Shown: one piece after another, positions 7,817 through 14,422 of the stretch
Position numbering within the stretch: position 1 is the first letter of the stretch
Layout of the letters: each line of letters begins with the position of its first letter
Source of the DNA: Akkermansia sp.
GTDB lineage: Bacteria; Verrucomicrobiota; Verrucomicrobiia; Verrucomicrobiales; Akkermansiaceae
Reading direction: 5' to 3'
NCBI GenBank assembly: GCA_030523775.1
Contig: JAUNHW010000021.1
Location: forward strand, 1-35,847
DNA length: 35,847 nucleotides
Notes under the pieces: model-generated
What the model saw: only the letters and a program-made list of their open reading frames with translations
Database searches by the model: none
Told to the model about the DNA's origin: nothing
Program-made: the position numbers and the translations under genes

Positions 7817-8797
7817 TTATCTGAGTTTGACGCCCCAGACTTCGTTGGAGCGCTTGCCGGGGCGTTGCTCGCCGTTCACGATGACGGCCAGCCCGTTCCA
7901 CACGGCGCAGGGAAGCACGGCACGCGCGGCGGCCACTGTTCCGGCATCCGCCCAGGTATCGTTGGCGGGGTTGTAGCACAGGCTCTGGTTGTGGAAACCG
8001 GGATGGTTGGCGGGCGTGTAGCCCTTCACGGTGGCGTCGTCTCCGCCCAACAGGTAGATGCGGCCGCCGATGACCGGGGCGGGCGTGGGTGCCGCGCCGC
8101 AGAAGTGCGGCAGGTGCGCCAGGCGCCGCCAGCCCGTGGATTCATTGTAGCACCAGGCTTCCGTGAGCATCTCGCGCGCCATGCGGCCGTTCTCGCCCTC
8201 CACAATGCCGATGCCGCCCAGCACGTACAGGTTGTGGCCGATGGCGGCCATCTGGTGCAGGAAGCGTCCGCGGCCGGGCAGGGCGGGGGCCTCGCTCCAG
8301 GAGTCGGTGGCGGGGTCGTACACCCACATGCGGCTTTCTGCATCCTGCTCTCCCACGGCCACGCTGCCGCCCTGCACATAAACACGCCCGCCCATCACGG
8401 CGGCGGCGTGCCCGGTGAGCGTGGTGGGAAGCGGGGCCATCGCGCGGCAGGACACATCACCGTTTGCGTAGGTGAGCATGTAGCAATCCGCCACCGCGCC
8501 GCCCGCGTTGCTGCCGCCGATGAGCATCATGCCCTGCGGCAGGGATGCCGCGGCACCGTAGCCCAGGGGCTTGGGAAGCGGCGTGGCGTCGTGCCAGCCG
8601 GGGTTGCCGGGCTCCATGATGAAGAGGCGGTCCGTCCAGCGCTTGGGGCCGCCCTCCCAGAGCGGTTTCTCCGGGAAGTTGGCGCCGCCGCCCACAATGA
8701 GCACGCCTTCGCTCACGCCGGCATACATACCCGCCCAGCCTTCCGCATCCGGAAGCTCGGCCAGCCTTTTCCACTCCAGTTCTGAAAAATTGTCCAT
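7817..8797 (-). CDS. cytoplasmic kelch-type sialate mutarotase (cyclically permuted NanM family)
   Basis: This 326-residue kelch propeller begins MDNFSELEWKRLAELPDAEG and has no signal peptide. Kelch glycine pairs occur in LIVGGGANFP, LIGGSNAGG, YVQGGSV, YVLGGIG and YLLGGDD, and it ends with VIVNGEQRPGKRSNEVWGV, the counterpart of the central NanM GExKPGxRT blade. It is a permuted paralogue of the next gene but lacks its export signal, so the pair could act on both sides of the membrane. The frame is open to 8848, but the -10 box at 8808-8813 and the LMW phosphatase stop at 8845 favour ATG 8797. It is the first gene of the sialic acid operon. Confidence 0.85.
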   Translation of the reverse strand: MDNFSELEWKRLAELPDAEGWAGMYAGVSEGVLIVGGGANFPEKPLWEGGPKRWTDRLFIMEPGNPGWHDATPLPKPLGYGAAASLPQGMMLIGGSNAGGAVADCYMLTYANGDVSCRAMAPLPTTLTGHAAAVMGGRVYVQGGSVAVGEQDAESRMWVYDPATDSWSEAPALPGRGRFLHQMAAIGHNLYVLGGIGIVEGENGRMAREMLTEAWCYNESTGWRRLAHLPHFCGAAPTPAPVIGGRIYLLGGDDATVKGYTPANHPGFHNQSLCYNPANDTWADAGTVAAARAVLPCAVWNGLAVIVNGEQRPGKRSNEVWGVKLR

Positions 8798-8807
8798 ACA
8801 GCTTGAG

Positions 8808-8835
8808 ATTATACCACTCGCGCGGGCGCACGCAA
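8808..8835 (-). promoter_or_regulatory. promoter of the sialic acid operon
   Basis: TTGCGT (8830-8835), a 16-bp spacer and a perfect TATAAT (8808-8813) are read on the minus strand. The -10 box ends 10 nt before ATG 8797, predicting a leader of only a few nucleotides. It lies in the short gap after the phosphatase gene, so the operon can be expressed independently. Confidence 0.8.
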
Positions 8836-8844
8836 GGGATATTT

Positions 8845-9378
8845 TCACCGCTCCGCGTCAGCACCCGCCAATTCCCGCAGCAGGGCCGCGCAGGAAACCC
8901 GCAGCAGGGATACCACCGCATCAAAGCCGCGCGTGCCGCCGTAGTAGGGGTCCGGCACCTCCGCAAGCCCGCATTCCGGCGGGAACCAGCGGCTCATGGG
9001 CAGCACCTTGGCCGCCTGCTCCGGCGTGCGCGCCAGGGAGAGCACGTCCCCGCGGTTTTCCTCATCCTGCGGGATGATGAGGTCGAAGCGGTCGAAATCC
9101 GCGGGGGAGAACTGGCGGCCGCGGTGGCCGTTGTAGGGGATTCCTGCGCGCTGCAGGGCGGCAAGCATGCGTGAATCCGGCTTCTGGCCGATGTGGTAGG
9201 CGGCCACGCCGCAGGAATCACAGCTGATGCGGCCCCGCAGCCCGGCCTGTTCCAGCAGGGCGCAGAAAATCATCTCCGCCGCGGGGGAGCGGCAGATGTT
9301 GCCCAGGCACACGAAGAGCACGCGGGTGGGAGCAGATTGCGGTTGACCGCCGCCGCCGCTTCTGGTATGAAAAGCCAT
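8845..9378 (-). CDS. low-molecular-weight protein-tyrosine phosphatase family
   Basis: This 177-residue cytoplasmic protein carries the P-loop CLGNICRS with C24 as nucleophile and R30 as phosphate-binding arginine, followed by PAAEMIF as usual, and the general-acid loop VPDPYYGG near residue 140. These are the defining LMW-PTP elements. The N-terminus has about 17 extra residues with four consecutive glycines before the first strand (TRVLFVCLGN). The open frame extends to 9591 across queE, so I start at ATG 9378. A TATGCT box lies 9 nt upstream of it on the minus strand. The gene is divergent from queE with only 25 bp between starts. Substrates could be phosphotyrosine or phosphoarginine; context does not decide. 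Confidence 0.9.
   Translation of the reverse strand: MAFHTRSGGGGQPQSAPTRVLFVCLGNICRSPAAEMIFCALLEQAGLRGRISCDSCGVAAYHIGQKPDSRMLAALQRAGIPYNGHRGRQFSPADFDRFDLIIPQDEENRGDVLSLARTPEQAAKVLPMSRWFPPECGLAEVPDPYYGGTRGFDAVVSLLRVSCAALLRELAGADAER
9343..9371 (+). promoter_or_regulatory. promoter for queE inside the divergent gene start
   Basis: TTGACC (9343-9348), a 17-bp spacer and TATGAA (9366-9371) point toward queE. The element overlaps the first codons of the divergent phosphatase gene, so the two promoters interleave and may interfere with each other. Confidence 0.55.
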
Positions 9379-9403
9379 GCGCCGCGCAGCATAGCACACG
9401 CAG

Positions 9404-10072
9404 ATGAAGATTGCACGCCTCAATTCCGCGCCGGAAATCTTCCACTCCCTGCAGGGGGAGGGGGTGCGCACCGGCGTGCCCGCGGTGTTCCTGCGCCTGG
9501 CCGGCTGCAACCTGCACTGCAGGTGGTGCGATACCAAGCACTCCTGGGCTCCCGGCCTGGAATGCGGCGAGGACGAGATAACCCGGCGCATTCTGGCGTT
9601 CGGGTGCCCCGCGCTGGTTGTGACCGGCGGGGAGCCCCTGCTGCAGCAGGATGCCCTGCAGCGCCTGCTCCCCCTGCTGCCGCCGCGCGGGGAATTCTAT
9701 ATCGAGGTGGAGACAAACGGCACCCTGCTCCCCTGCCGCGCGCTGGCGGAGCGTGTGGACCAGTGGAACGTGTCCCCCAAGCTGGGGCATTCCGGCAACG
9801 CCGCGCAAGATGCCCTGCGCCCGGATGTGCTGGCGCGCTTTGCCGCCATGGAAAACGCGTGGTTCAAGTTTGTGGTGGCGGGAGAGGCGGACTGGGAGCC
9901 GGTGGCGGCCCTGGGCCTGCCGCGGGAGCGCATCATCCTGATGCCCTGCGCGGCCACCCGCGCCGAGCTTCACGCCGCCGCCCCCGCGGTGGTGGAGCTC
10001 TGCATGCGCCACGGCGTGCGCTTCGGCAACCGCCTGCACGTGGAGCTATGGGATGATGCCAAGGGCGTGTGA
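9404..10072 (+). CDS. queE: 7-carboxy-7-deazaguanine synthase
   Basis: QueE is a radical SAM enzyme that contracts 6-carboxytetrahydropterin to 7-carboxy-7-deazaguanine in queuosine and other deazapurine pathways. The 222-residue product shows the family start (EIFHSLQGEGVRTGVPAVFLRL), the iron-sulfur motif CNLHCRWC (C35, C39, C42), the SAM-binding TGGEPLLQ and VETNGT segments, and WNVSPKLGHSG. The N-terminus aligns well at ATG 9404. No other queuosine genes (queC, queD, queF, tgt) are visible in the window, so the pathway must be completed elsewhere. Confidence 0.93.
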   Translation: MKIARLNSAPEIFHSLQGEGVRTGVPAVFLRLAGCNLHCRWCDTKHSWAPGLECGEDEITRRILAFGCPALVVTGGEPLLQQDALQRLLPLLPPRGEFYIEVETNGTLLPCRALAERVDQWNVSPKLGHSGNAAQDALRPDVLARFAAMENAWFKFVVAGEADWEPVAALGLPRERIILMPCAATRAELHAAAPAVVELCMRHGVRFGNRLHVELWDDAKGV

Positions 10073-10090
10073 ACGGAAAGTTTTTTCGCG

Positions 10091-10111
10091 CAAGCATGAA
10101 GAAAATGCTTG
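10091..10111. promoter_or_regulatory. inverted repeat upstream of the outer membrane protein gene
   Basis: Perfect 7-bp arms CAAGCAT/ATGCTTG flank a 7-nt spacer. The site lies between the queE stop and the Shine-Dalgarno of the beta-barrel gene, without an adjacent T-run on the plus strand, so an operator or mRNA stabilising hairpin is more likely than a terminator. Confidence 0.4.
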
Positions 10112-10147
10112 ATAGGGGACGTGAATTGTGGTAAAGAGGAAACGTCT

Positions 10148-10753
10148 ATGAAAAAAATTCTTTCAACCATGACCGTACTGGCGTGCCTTGCAGGCGCAGC
10201 CAACGCCGCCCCCTATGTGCTTCCGGAGAACCAGCCCGGCGCCCTCACGGCGTATGACTGGACCCCCGTATACGGCATCGATGCCCTCTACGCCATCGGT
10301 GACGAAGATACCGTGCCCGACATGTGGGGTGCCCGCGCCAGCTTCAGCCTGTACTCCCAGCAGCGCGCCTCCGTGCGCCACCAGTTCAGCCTGAACGTGG
10401 CCTACGAGATGGGTGACAAGAAGGACCACGGAATCAAGACGGACATGCACCTGATGCCCATCACCCTGGGCTACAACGTGCACCTGGCCGTCACGGACGA
10501 GGTGGCGTTCTACCTGGGCGGCAAGGCCGGCTACACCATCGGCGAGGCCGAGTACAAGGTCGCCCAGTACAAGCACACCATTGATACGGACGGCTTCAAC
10601 TTCACCGTGGGCGCCGGCCTGCACATCCAGTGCAGCGATGCCGTGTACGTGCGCCTGGGCTACGAGTTCGGCCGCACCTACGTGGACAAGGATGACGTCA
10701 AGGACAACTTCGGCCAGCACATTATCTCCCTGGGTGTGGGCTGCCAGTTCTAA
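10148..10753 (+). CDS. outer membrane beta-barrel protein
   Basis: This 201-residue protein has a classical signal peptide (MKKILSTMTVLACLAGAANA, cleavage before APYVLP) and alternating amphipathic strands typical of an 8-stranded barrel (YALRASFSLY-like, RHQFSLNVAYEM, TLGYNVHLAV, VAFYLGGKAGYTIG, FNFTVGAGLHIQ, AVYVRLGYEFGRTY). It ends HIISLGVGCQF, with the terminal phenylalanine used in barrel assembly. It resembles OmpW/opacity-type barrels, but no specific function can be read from it. This is one of the few genes here with a good Shine-Dalgarno (AAAGAGGA, about 8 nt before ATG 10148), and it has its own strong terminator, suggesting a well-expressed monocistronic gene. Confidence 0.8.
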   Translation: MKKILSTMTVLACLAGAANAAPYVLPENQPGALTAYDWTPVYGIDALYAIGDEDTVPDMWGARASFSLYSQQRASVRHQFSLNVAYEMGDKKDHGIKTDMHLMPITLGYNVHLAVTDEVAFYLGGKAGYTIGEAEYKVAQYKHTIDTDGFNFTVGAGLHIQCSDAVYVRLGYEFGRTYVDKDDVKDNFGQHIISLGVGCQF

Positions 10754-10780
10754 CCGACCGCCAACTTTCAACCGAACCGA

Positions 10781-10808
10781 AAGGGGCAGCCAAGCGGCTG
10801 CCCCTTTT
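10781..10808 (+). terminator. rho-independent terminator after the outer membrane protein gene
   Basis: The stem GGGGCAGCC/GGCTGCCCC with loop AAGC is extended by AA/TT and ends in TTTT. It lies 28 bp after the stop codon and also separates the convergent map gene. Confidence 0.85.
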
Positions 10809-10830
10809 CCTTGTGTGCGTTGCACTCCCG

Positions 10831-11625
10831 CTACAGGGAGATGCCCAGCTGCTCCGGCAGGGCGATGCGCGGGCGCTCCGTGAGGATATCCCCGCCGTGC
10901 GAACCCACAGCCACGGTGTGCTCGAAATGCGCGGCCCAGGAGCCGTCTGCGGTGATGGCGGTCCAGTCGTCATCCAGCACCTTCACGCGGAAGGAGCCCA
11001 GCGTGATCATCGGCTCGATGGCCAGGATCATGCCGCGCTTGAGGCGGGGCAGGGGATAGTTCGGGCGGTAGTTCGGGATGGAGGGATCCTCGTGCAGGTG
11101 GCGGCCCACGCCGTGCCCCACGTAATCCCGCACAATGCCGAACCCGAAGGGCTTCACAAAGTCTTCGATGGCGCCGCAGACCTCGCTGAGCGGGTTGCCC
11201 TGCCGGGCTTCCGCAATGCCGCGGAACAGCGCCTCCTCCGTCACTGCCAGCAGGCGGCGCGCCTCCTCGCTCACGTTGCCCACGGCCACGGTCATGGCGT
11301 TGTCGCCGTACCAGCCGTCCACAATGGCCCCGGCATCCAGGCTCACGATGTCGCCGTCGTGGATGACGCGGGGGCCGCCGATGCCGTGGACGATTTCCTC
11401 GTTCACGGAGATGCAGAGCTGGCCGGGGTATCCGCCGTAGCCGAGGAAGGCGTTGCCGCAGCCCTCGCGCTTGAAGAGCTCGGCGGCGTAGTCGTCTATC
11501 TCCTTGGTGGTGATGCCGGGTTTGATGATGGGCATGAGGTCCATCAGGATGCGTGCGGAAACCTCCCCCGCCTTGCGCAGCTTGGAGATTTCATTGGGGT
11601 TGCGGACGTTGATGCGGTCGCTCAT
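10831..11625 (-). CDS. map: type I methionine aminopeptidase
   Basis: This 264-residue enzyme removes the initiator methionine from nascent proteins. All five metal ligands are visible: D97 (SLDAGA), D108 (WYGDNAM), H171 (GHGVGRHLHEDP), E204 (LAIEPM) and E235 (FEHTVAV), plus the substrate-contacting H80 in EEIVHGIG. The N-terminus (MSDRINVRNPNEISKLRKAG) is typical. A longer open frame to 11934 lies inside the GH110 gene and is not family-like, so ATG 11625 is used. It starts 13 bp after the GH110 stop and is probably co-transcribed with it, an unusual partner for a housekeeping gene. Confidence 0.95.
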   Translation of the reverse strand: MSDRINVRNPNEISKLRKAGEVSARILMDLMPIIKPGITTKEIDDYAAELFKREGCGNAFLGYGGYPGQLCISVNEEIVHGIGGPRVIHDGDIVSLDAGAIVDGWYGDNAMTVAVGNVSEEARRLLAVTEEALFRGIAEARQGNPLSEVCGAIEDFVKPFGFGIVRDYVGHGVGRHLHEDPSIPNYRPNYPLPRLKRGMILAIEPMITLGSFRVKVLDDDWTAITADGSWAAHFEHTVAVGSHGGDILTERPRIALPEQLGISL

Positions 11626-11638
11626 GGTGGTGGATGGT

Positions 11639-13393
11639 TTATTTGAACCGGACGTTTTCTGTGTCCTTTTGTGTGGTGAAGTCCTGCGCGGTTCCGGGCT
11701 TGTCGAACGCGTTGCGGAGAATGACGACGTCCTTGGCGGACTTGAGGTTGATGGCGTTGTCGCCCCTGAGGTTGAACGTGTTGTTGATAATCTTGATGCC
11801 GCTGTGCACGGCGCCCTTGTGCACCCTGTTCTCCGGCAGGATGTTGATGACGGGCTCCGCGCAGTGGTCGAACACGCAGTTGAGGATGGTGAGGTCGCGC
11901 ACCATGCCGGACTCGTACCAACCGCTGGCGTCATCGGAGACGAGGATGGCGTGCATGTGGGTGTTGAGAAAGCGGACCTGGGTCACCTGCACGGGCTTGC
12001 GCGTGGTGATGAGGAAGCCGCGGGTGGGGATGAGCTGCACATCGCCGTCGTTCACGGTGAGGGAGGCCGTGTATGTCACGTTCTCCAGCACATCGGAGTT
12101 TTCCACGGTGCCCTCCGGCAGCGGGTCCGCCAGCTCCAGCTCCATCTCGTGCGTGTCCTCCAGCATCCTGGCCGCCACCACCCTGGTGGTGCCGCGCGGC
12201 AGCATGCTCTGGGCGTCGATGATGTCCACCTCGTCCCCCGCATGGTAGGCGGGGAATCCCCAGGTCTGGCACTCCATGAAGCGCATGCGCACGTGGGTGG
12301 GATCCAGGATTTTCACGATGCGCATGTGGATGCCGTGCACGTTGATGGCGTCATCGTGCGCGCCGGAGAAGAAGAACTTCTCCACCCGGATGTCGCCGCC
12401 CACGCCGGAGAAGTGCAGCATGTCCACCCACGCGGAGCAGGTGCGCCCGCTGCCCTCCCGCGGGGCCACGGAGATGTCTTGGAAGAAGATGTCCCTGCTC
12501 ATCTGGGAGAGGAAGCCCATGCCGTGCACGAAATAGAGGTGCACGTTGAGGTAGTGGATGTCGCTGCTGTGGTCGGCGAACATGCCGGCGCACTCGCGCA
12601 CGGTGCTGCGGGCCTGGTAGGTGGTGCCCACGCGGTAGCCGGGGTTCTGGTCGTAGGTGACGCGCACCTTGTTGGGCTCAATCTCCTCCACCGTGCCCTG
12701 GGCCAGCGTGGGGCCTCCGCGCCACACCTCCAGCCGCGGCTCGCGCACCATTTGCTGCACATGGATGTCCGCGGGCAGCTCCCAGCCGTCGCCCACCCAG
12801 GTGAGCTTGCCGTTCTGCACGCGGTAGCGGCTGTCCGGGTGGATGGTGAACACGGCCTCATGTTCGCCCACGCTCACGGCGGTGTACTCGGAGACGGTGG
12901 GGCGCGCGTAGTCCCAGCTCATGTCCTTCACGATGATGTGGTGGCTGTTCTCGAAATGCACCATGATCATCTTGCCGATGCAGATCATGTCCGCCCCGTT
13001 GCCCTCCAGCCGATAGTGCTGCACGCCCGCCAGCTCGATGCCCAGCTTCTTCTCGTCGTCCGGGCGGTCGTTCGTGTTGGAGAGCATGAGCTTGCGGCCG
13101 TCCAGCGTGGCGGCCTGCCACTCGTAGCGCCCCGGCTTGAAAACGAGGCGGATGGGCTTTCCGAATTCGCCGCTGCCCTTGGGGGCCAGCGTGGTCACAA
13201 TCCTGCCGGGGCTGGTCACCACCACGTCCCCCGGCTGCAGCTCCAGCTTGTTCACCGGCGCGTAGGTCTTCCACGGTGCGGTTTCATCGCCCTTGGCGGC
13301 ATCATCGCCGTTCACGGGGTCCACGCAATACGTAGCCGCCCCCAAGGGCAGTTCCAGGGCCAACGCCAATGCCGCCAATGCTTTCTTTCCCAT
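11639..13393 (-). CDS. GH110-family alpha-1,3-galactosidase, secreted
   Basis: This 584-residue protein has a signal peptide (MGKKALAALALALELPLGAA) and a right-handed beta-helix pattern (HHIIVKDMSW, DIHYLNVHLYFVHG, DIFFQDISV, VRDLTILNCVFDHC, GIKIINNTFNLRGDNAINL). GH110 enzymes remove terminal alpha-1,3-galactose, for example from blood group B or linear alpha-Gal epitopes of mucins. The diagnostic segment is AHDDAINVHG, with D347 and D348; D324 in WVDMLHFSG lies 23-24 residues earlier, matching the aspartate constellation I recall for this family. The assignment rests on this motif and length; another beta-helix glycosidase is the alternative. A promoter lies 8 nt upstream of the ATG, so the mRNA may be leaderless. 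Confidence 0.78.
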   Translation of the reverse strand: MGKKALAALALALELPLGAATYCVDPVNGDDAAKGDETAPWKTYAPVNKLELQPGDVVVTSPGRIVTTLAPKGSGEFGKPIRLVFKPGRYEWQAATLDGRKLMLSNTNDRPDDEKKLGIELAGVQHYRLEGNGADMICIGKMIMVHFENSHHIIVKDMSWDYARPTVSEYTAVSVGEHEAVFTIHPDSRYRVQNGKLTWVGDGWELPADIHVQQMVREPRLEVWRGGPTLAQGTVEEIEPNKVRVTYDQNPGYRVGTTYQARSTVRECAGMFADHSSDIHYLNVHLYFVHGMGFLSQMSRDIFFQDISVAPREGSGRTCSAWVDMLHFSGVGGDIRVEKFFFSGAHDDAINVHGIHMRIVKILDPTHVRMRFMECQTWGFPAYHAGDEVDIIDAQSMLPRGTTRVVAARMLEDTHEMELELADPLPEGTVENSDVLENVTYTASLTVNDGDVQLIPTRGFLITTRKPVQVTQVRFLNTHMHAILVSDDASGWYESGMVRDLTILNCVFDHCAEPVINILPENRVHKGAVHSGIKIINNTFNLRGDNAINLKSAKDVVILRNAFDKPGTAQDFTTQKDTENVRFK

Positions 13394-13401
13394 ACCCCGC
13401 C

Positions 13402-13430
13402 ATTCTACCCGCGCGCGCGCCGGGCGTCAA
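13402..13430 (-). promoter_or_regulatory. promoter of the GH110-map unit, predicted leaderless
   Basis: TTGACG (13425-13430), a 17-bp spacer made almost wholly of G and C, and TAGAAT (13402-13407) are read on the minus strand. Only 8 nt separate the -10 box from the ATG at 13393, so transcription would begin at or within 2 nt of the start codon. Confidence 0.72.
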
Positions 13431-13467
13431 GGATGAAGCAACCGCGCGGTTCCCGCATTCCCCCGTT

Positions 13468-14346
13468 TCACGCCAGCCTCTTGTCCGCCGCCAGGAGCAG
13501 GCGGGAGACGTAGGCCAGCAGCAGGGAGGCCAGCAGGCTCACGCCGCCCAGCACACAGCCGAGCAGGAAGGTGACGAAGATGGCCACGAAGTCCCATTCC
13601 GGCAGGGTTGCCAGGTGCCCCAGCATCGAGGGGACAAGCAGCGCCACCGGCAGCAGCAGCCACGCCGCCCACCGCCAAAACCCGTGCGGCGGGCGCCGCC
13701 AGCGCAGCAGCAGCGCACCGTCCACCAGCAGACAAGGCCCGAAAAACAACGCCGCCCAGCTGAGCATGATGACGCCGGAGACGAGCTTCGTCAGCCCGGC
13801 GTTGCTGTTGAAGAAGGCCGCCCAGGAGGGCGGGAGGTCTTCCAGCCAGGGCTCCCGGTACGGGAAGCGCGCGGGGATGGTGCGGGACTCTGGCCTTTCC
13901 GCCTCCTCCGGCGTCCAGAAATGGTTGCGTATGGCTACTGTGCAAAAGTTGCCGCGGCTTTCCACCTTGATATCCACGCCGTCGTGGAAAACGGAGCCCT
14001 CCTGTGTGCGCAGGCGGCAGGGGCCGGGGGAGTCATAGCGCACGGTGCCGTCCTGCGCGGTTTCCTTGGGCTCCAGCTGCAGCGCGGCGGCGTAGTCTGC
14101 CGCCTGTTGCGGCGTGGCTTTCACGGTGACGCTCAGGTTGCCGTTGAACCAGTCGCAGTCGGTTATTTCCGGTTTGTCGCCCAGCCAGGGTTGCAGCTCG
14201 CACCACGGCGGCTTGCCGATGGAGTCCACCACCATCCACCACCCGCCTGCATACAGCAGGCACAGCAGGGCGTACACCAGGCAGCACGCGCCGCGGAAGG
14301 CTTTTCTCCAAACGGGATTGTTCATTGTGTCCATAACGTTTCCCAT
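13468..14346 (-). CDS. uncharacterised inner membrane protein
   Basis: I do not recognise this 292-residue protein. It has one N-terminal membrane segment (about residues 18-40, GACCLVYALLCLLYAGGWWMVV), then a soluble domain of about 140 residues rich in Cys, Trp and Pro, and three to four C-terminal membrane segments (from about residue 183 to the end). The soluble domain would be periplasmic by the positive-inside pattern. ATG 14346 lies inside a repeated 67-bp leader sequence; a second in-frame ATG at 14334 is possible. It is on the same strand as the duplicated protein gene upstream (76-bp gap). Confidence 0.65.
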   Translation of the reverse strand: MGNVMDTMNNPVWRKAFRGACCLVYALLCLLYAGGWWMVVDSIGKPPWCELQPWLGDKPEITDCDWFNGNLSVTVKATPQQAADYAAALQLEPKETAQDGTVRYDSPGPCRLRTQEGSVFHDGVDIKVESRGNFCTVAIRNHFWTPEEAERPESRTIPARFPYREPWLEDLPPSWAAFFNSNAGLTKLVSGVIMLSWAALFFGPCLLVDGALLLRWRRPPHGFWRWAAWLLLPVALLVPSMLGHLATLPEWDFVAIFVTFLLGCVLGGVSLLASLLLAYVSRLLLAADKRLA

Positions 14347-14405
14347 ACCCTATTAAGCGCGAGAGCGGCCGAATGCTCAAAAAAAACGAAAAAGCTGAAA
14401 AAATG
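14339..14405. repeat. leader repeat, copy 1
   Basis: This segment and 17149-17217 share about three quarters of their bases in the same orientation. The most conserved part, read on the minus strand, runs from GCATTCG through CCG, a T/C stretch and TAAT to GGGTATGGGAAA. In this copy the ATG of GGGTATGGGAAA is the start codon of the 292-residue membrane protein, with a weak TTGAGC-18-TTAATA promoter-like pair just upstream. Confidence 0.6.
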
Positions 14406-14422
14406 TACGTTGACAGTTGTTT

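Noticed and set aside
5888..8785. 965-codon open frame on the plus strand
   Set aside because: It lies opposite the transporter and both mutarotases and is a composition-driven shadow rich in Ala, Gly, His and Arg.
9404..10072. A deazapurine DNA-modification or defence locus
   Set aside because: Only queE is present, with no dpd or other queuosine genes adjacent, so an ordinary queuosine role is the simpler reading.
11504..13513. 669-codon open frame on the plus strand
   Set aside because: It is antisense to the GH110 gene with no family motifs and a biased composition.
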